From Planctomycetaceae bacterium (GTDB lineage Bacteria > Planctomycetota > Planctomycetia > Pirellulales > Pirellulaceae), in assembly GCA_007121535.1 (NCBI GenBank), contig SKKK01000340.1, forward strand, positions 1 to 32,629: a stretch of DNA of 32,629 nt, given 5' to 3'. Shown piece by piece: positions 27,301-30,300 of this stretch; the stretch's first letter is position 1, and each line of letters opens with the position of its first letter. The translations under genes were made by a program, and so were the position numbers. A model generated the notes under the pieces. That model did not search any database and was not told the DNA's origin. It saw only the letters and a list, made by a program, of their open reading frames with translations.

Positions 27301-30300
27301 TGGCGACCAGGATTCCGCCGGGACCGAATATGCGGACGTCGGCCCGGAGTGTCGAGCCGCGGTCACTGCCGGTAGCGACAGCGATGCGAAGCCGCTCGCC
27401 TCGCTGCCCGTTGAACGAGTATCGATCCACTTGGCTTGGGCTGCCGATCGTTCCCGGGAATTCCTGCCCGTGTTCCAGAGAGGTCGCCGAGCCGTCGCCG
27501 ATGTGATAAACCGACGGATTCGCAGCATCGGCGACCTCCAGCAGATAGAGCCCTCGCCCCAGCACGTTGGGATGACGGCTGCCTCCCCCCGTGTAGACTC
27601 GAAGCGTATAGGTCGCGCCGGCTTCGGGGGTAAATGTCAATGAAGAATCGTTTCCACTGGTCGCTGTGGTGAGTACCGTCCCATTCGGACGCAGGACGGC
27701 CAAGTCGGTATCGAGCCCCGACTCGGCCGACACATAGACGTTGATCGGTTGCCCCGTGGTGGAGGTCACGTAATATTCGTCAACGTCCCCGTAAGGCCCG
27801 AGATAACCCGCCGTTTTGCTGCCGATGGCCACCGGGGTCGGCTCGCTGATCGGCTGATTGCTGACTCCGACCGAGAAGCTGCCGGTGTAACGATTAGTTC
27901 GCTCACGGAAGCGGATCGTGTAGATGCCCGCTTCGGGCAGCACGGCGTTGGCGATCCGCCCGCCGTGCGAGTAGTGGATATCGTCGATCCGCGCCAGCCG
28001 CGTCCCATCTGGCGCATACAACTCCAACCGCCCCCGGAAAAAGTTCGACGAGCGGTTGCTTACATCGGAAACCACGACCGATACCAGCCGGCCCACCTGC
28101 TCTTCGCCGACTTCCATCTGAAAATCGACCAGGTCGCCACGAATGTCCACCCGCCCCGCCTTCGCCTCGCCGAAGGCGATCGGGATCGGCTCGGGGGCGC
28201 GATCGGGCGTCCAGACGGCAAAACTGTAGCCGGCAGTCGAGAGCAGTTGCCCGTGCCGCTCGCCCCCGCCGGCGCGAACGGCCAGCGTGTACTGCCCCTC
28301 CTCGGGCAGCGTGACCAAATCCAGCAGCGTGTCGAAGTCGCCTGCTCCGGCCACCACCTGGCCTTGGGGGCCATAGAGTGTTAGATTGAGGTTCGAGCCA
28401 CTGAGCAGGTCGACCGTCAGGACCTGGCCTCCGGCCCCGTCGAAGGTATACCGGTCGACCTCTGCCAGCCGAGCAATGGCTCCGGTGATTGCCGTATTGA
28501 ACGCCGGCAGCGGCGTAGGGTCGGTGACCGCTTGATCGCTGACGGCGACCGAGAAGCTGCCGGTGAAGCGGTCGGTCCGCTCACGGAAGCGGATCGTGTA
28601 CGTCCCCGCTTCGGCGAGCACGACGTCGGCGATCTTGCCGCCGTGCGAGTAGTGGATATCGTCGATCCTCTCCAACCGCATCCCGTCCGGAGCATACAAC
28701 TCCAGCCGACCCCGGAAGAAGTCCGACGAGCGGTTGGTCACATCCGAAACCACGATCGAGACCGGCCGGCTTACCTGCTCCGCGCCCACCTCCAGCTCGA
28801 AATCGACGATGTCTCCCCGGATATCGATCCGCCCTGGCTGAACTTCGCCGAAGGTGATCGGGATCGGGGCCGGAGCGCGATCGGGCGTCCAGACGGCAAA
28901 ACTGTAGGCACCGGTCGAAAGCAGTTGCCCGTGCCGCTCTCCCCCGCCGGCGCTGATTTCGATCGTATAGGTGCCGTCCGTGGGCAGTTCGATCTTATCC
29001 AACAGCGTGTCGAAGTCCCCGGAACCGGCCAGCATTTGCCCGTCGGGCCCATACAGAGACAGATCGAGATTCGAGCCGCTCAGCAGATCGACCGTCACGA
29101 TCTGCCCGCCGGCGCCGTCGAAGGTGAAACGATCGACGTCTCCCAGCGGTGCGATCTGGGCGGTTACTTCGGTGTTGAAGTCGGCGATCGGAGTCGGATC
29201 GGTCAGCGGCTGGTTGCTGACGCCGATCGTGAAGTTGCCGGTGAAGCGGTCGGTCCGCTCGCGGAAGCGGATCGTGTAGGTGCCCGCTTCGGGAAGCACC
29301 GCGTTGGCAATCTTTCCGCCGTGCGAGTAGTGGATATCGTCGATCCGCTCCAGCCGCGTTCCGTCCGGGGCATACAGTTCCAGCCGACCTCGAAAGCTGT
29401 TCGACGAGCGATGGGTCACGTCGGAAACGGTGATCGACACCGGACGGCCCACCTGCGCCTGGTCGACCGTCAGACGATAATCCACAAAGTCCCCCGTCAC
29501 CGCGATTTCGCCCGCCGCGCGTTCGCCGAACGCGATCGGCTGGGCGCCCGGCCGCGGATGGCTCAGCCCCAGCAAATACGGGCCGTGCCCCACGCTGGCC
29601 GGCCCGCTACCGCCGACCAGGATTTCGTACGTGCCGTCAGCCGGAAGCGTCGTGCGAAGATGCGTGTCCGTGTTGCCGGTGCCGCTGGCGAAACCGTCCG
29701 GTCCGGTCAACAGCAGATCGGGCGTGAAGCCCGTCCCCGCGACGCTGACGGTCACCACGTCCCCGGCAAGCGCAGCGAACGTATACACGTCCTCGTCGGC
29801 CAGATGATCCAGATGCCCGGCGACGAACGTGCTAAAGTTGATCTCCCGTGGCGGTTCCACGGGTCGGTCGGATACACCCAGATCGAAATAGCCCAGCGCG
29901 TTGGTCAGCGCCGTCGTGCGGATCTGGTACGTCCCGGTGCCAGCCCCGCCTTCGTCGGTGGCCAGCGCCGTAAAGTCGGCGATCCGCGTGTCGAAGACGT
30001 TCGTCCCCGAAGCACCGCCAACCAATAAGCTGCCATCCGGCGAGAACAACTCCAACACCGGCCGGACCGTCTGGTCGCCATCGACCACAATGGTGAAGGG
30101 TGTCCCGAGCTGATCCTGACCGATCTCCAGATCGAACAACTGGACCCGATCGCGGATATCTAAGGCTCCGGATATCGACTGGCCAAAATCAATCGGACGC
30201 GGCGTCGGGTCGCGATCCGCCAGATGCAGTTCGTAAAACCCGATGCTCTCGGTTACACCACCGGCGGCACTCACTTCAATGGTATAGGTGGCTGGAGCCG

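Noticed and set aside
7199-30028. Very long plus-strand ORFs (for example 21584-25570, 11432-14347, 14447-17077, 17495-19645)
   Set aside because: They lie exactly in codon-phase antisense to the giant gene. They stay open only because that gene seldom uses TTA, CTA or TCA codons. Their translations are Arg/Asp/Gly/His-rich and show no domain pattern.
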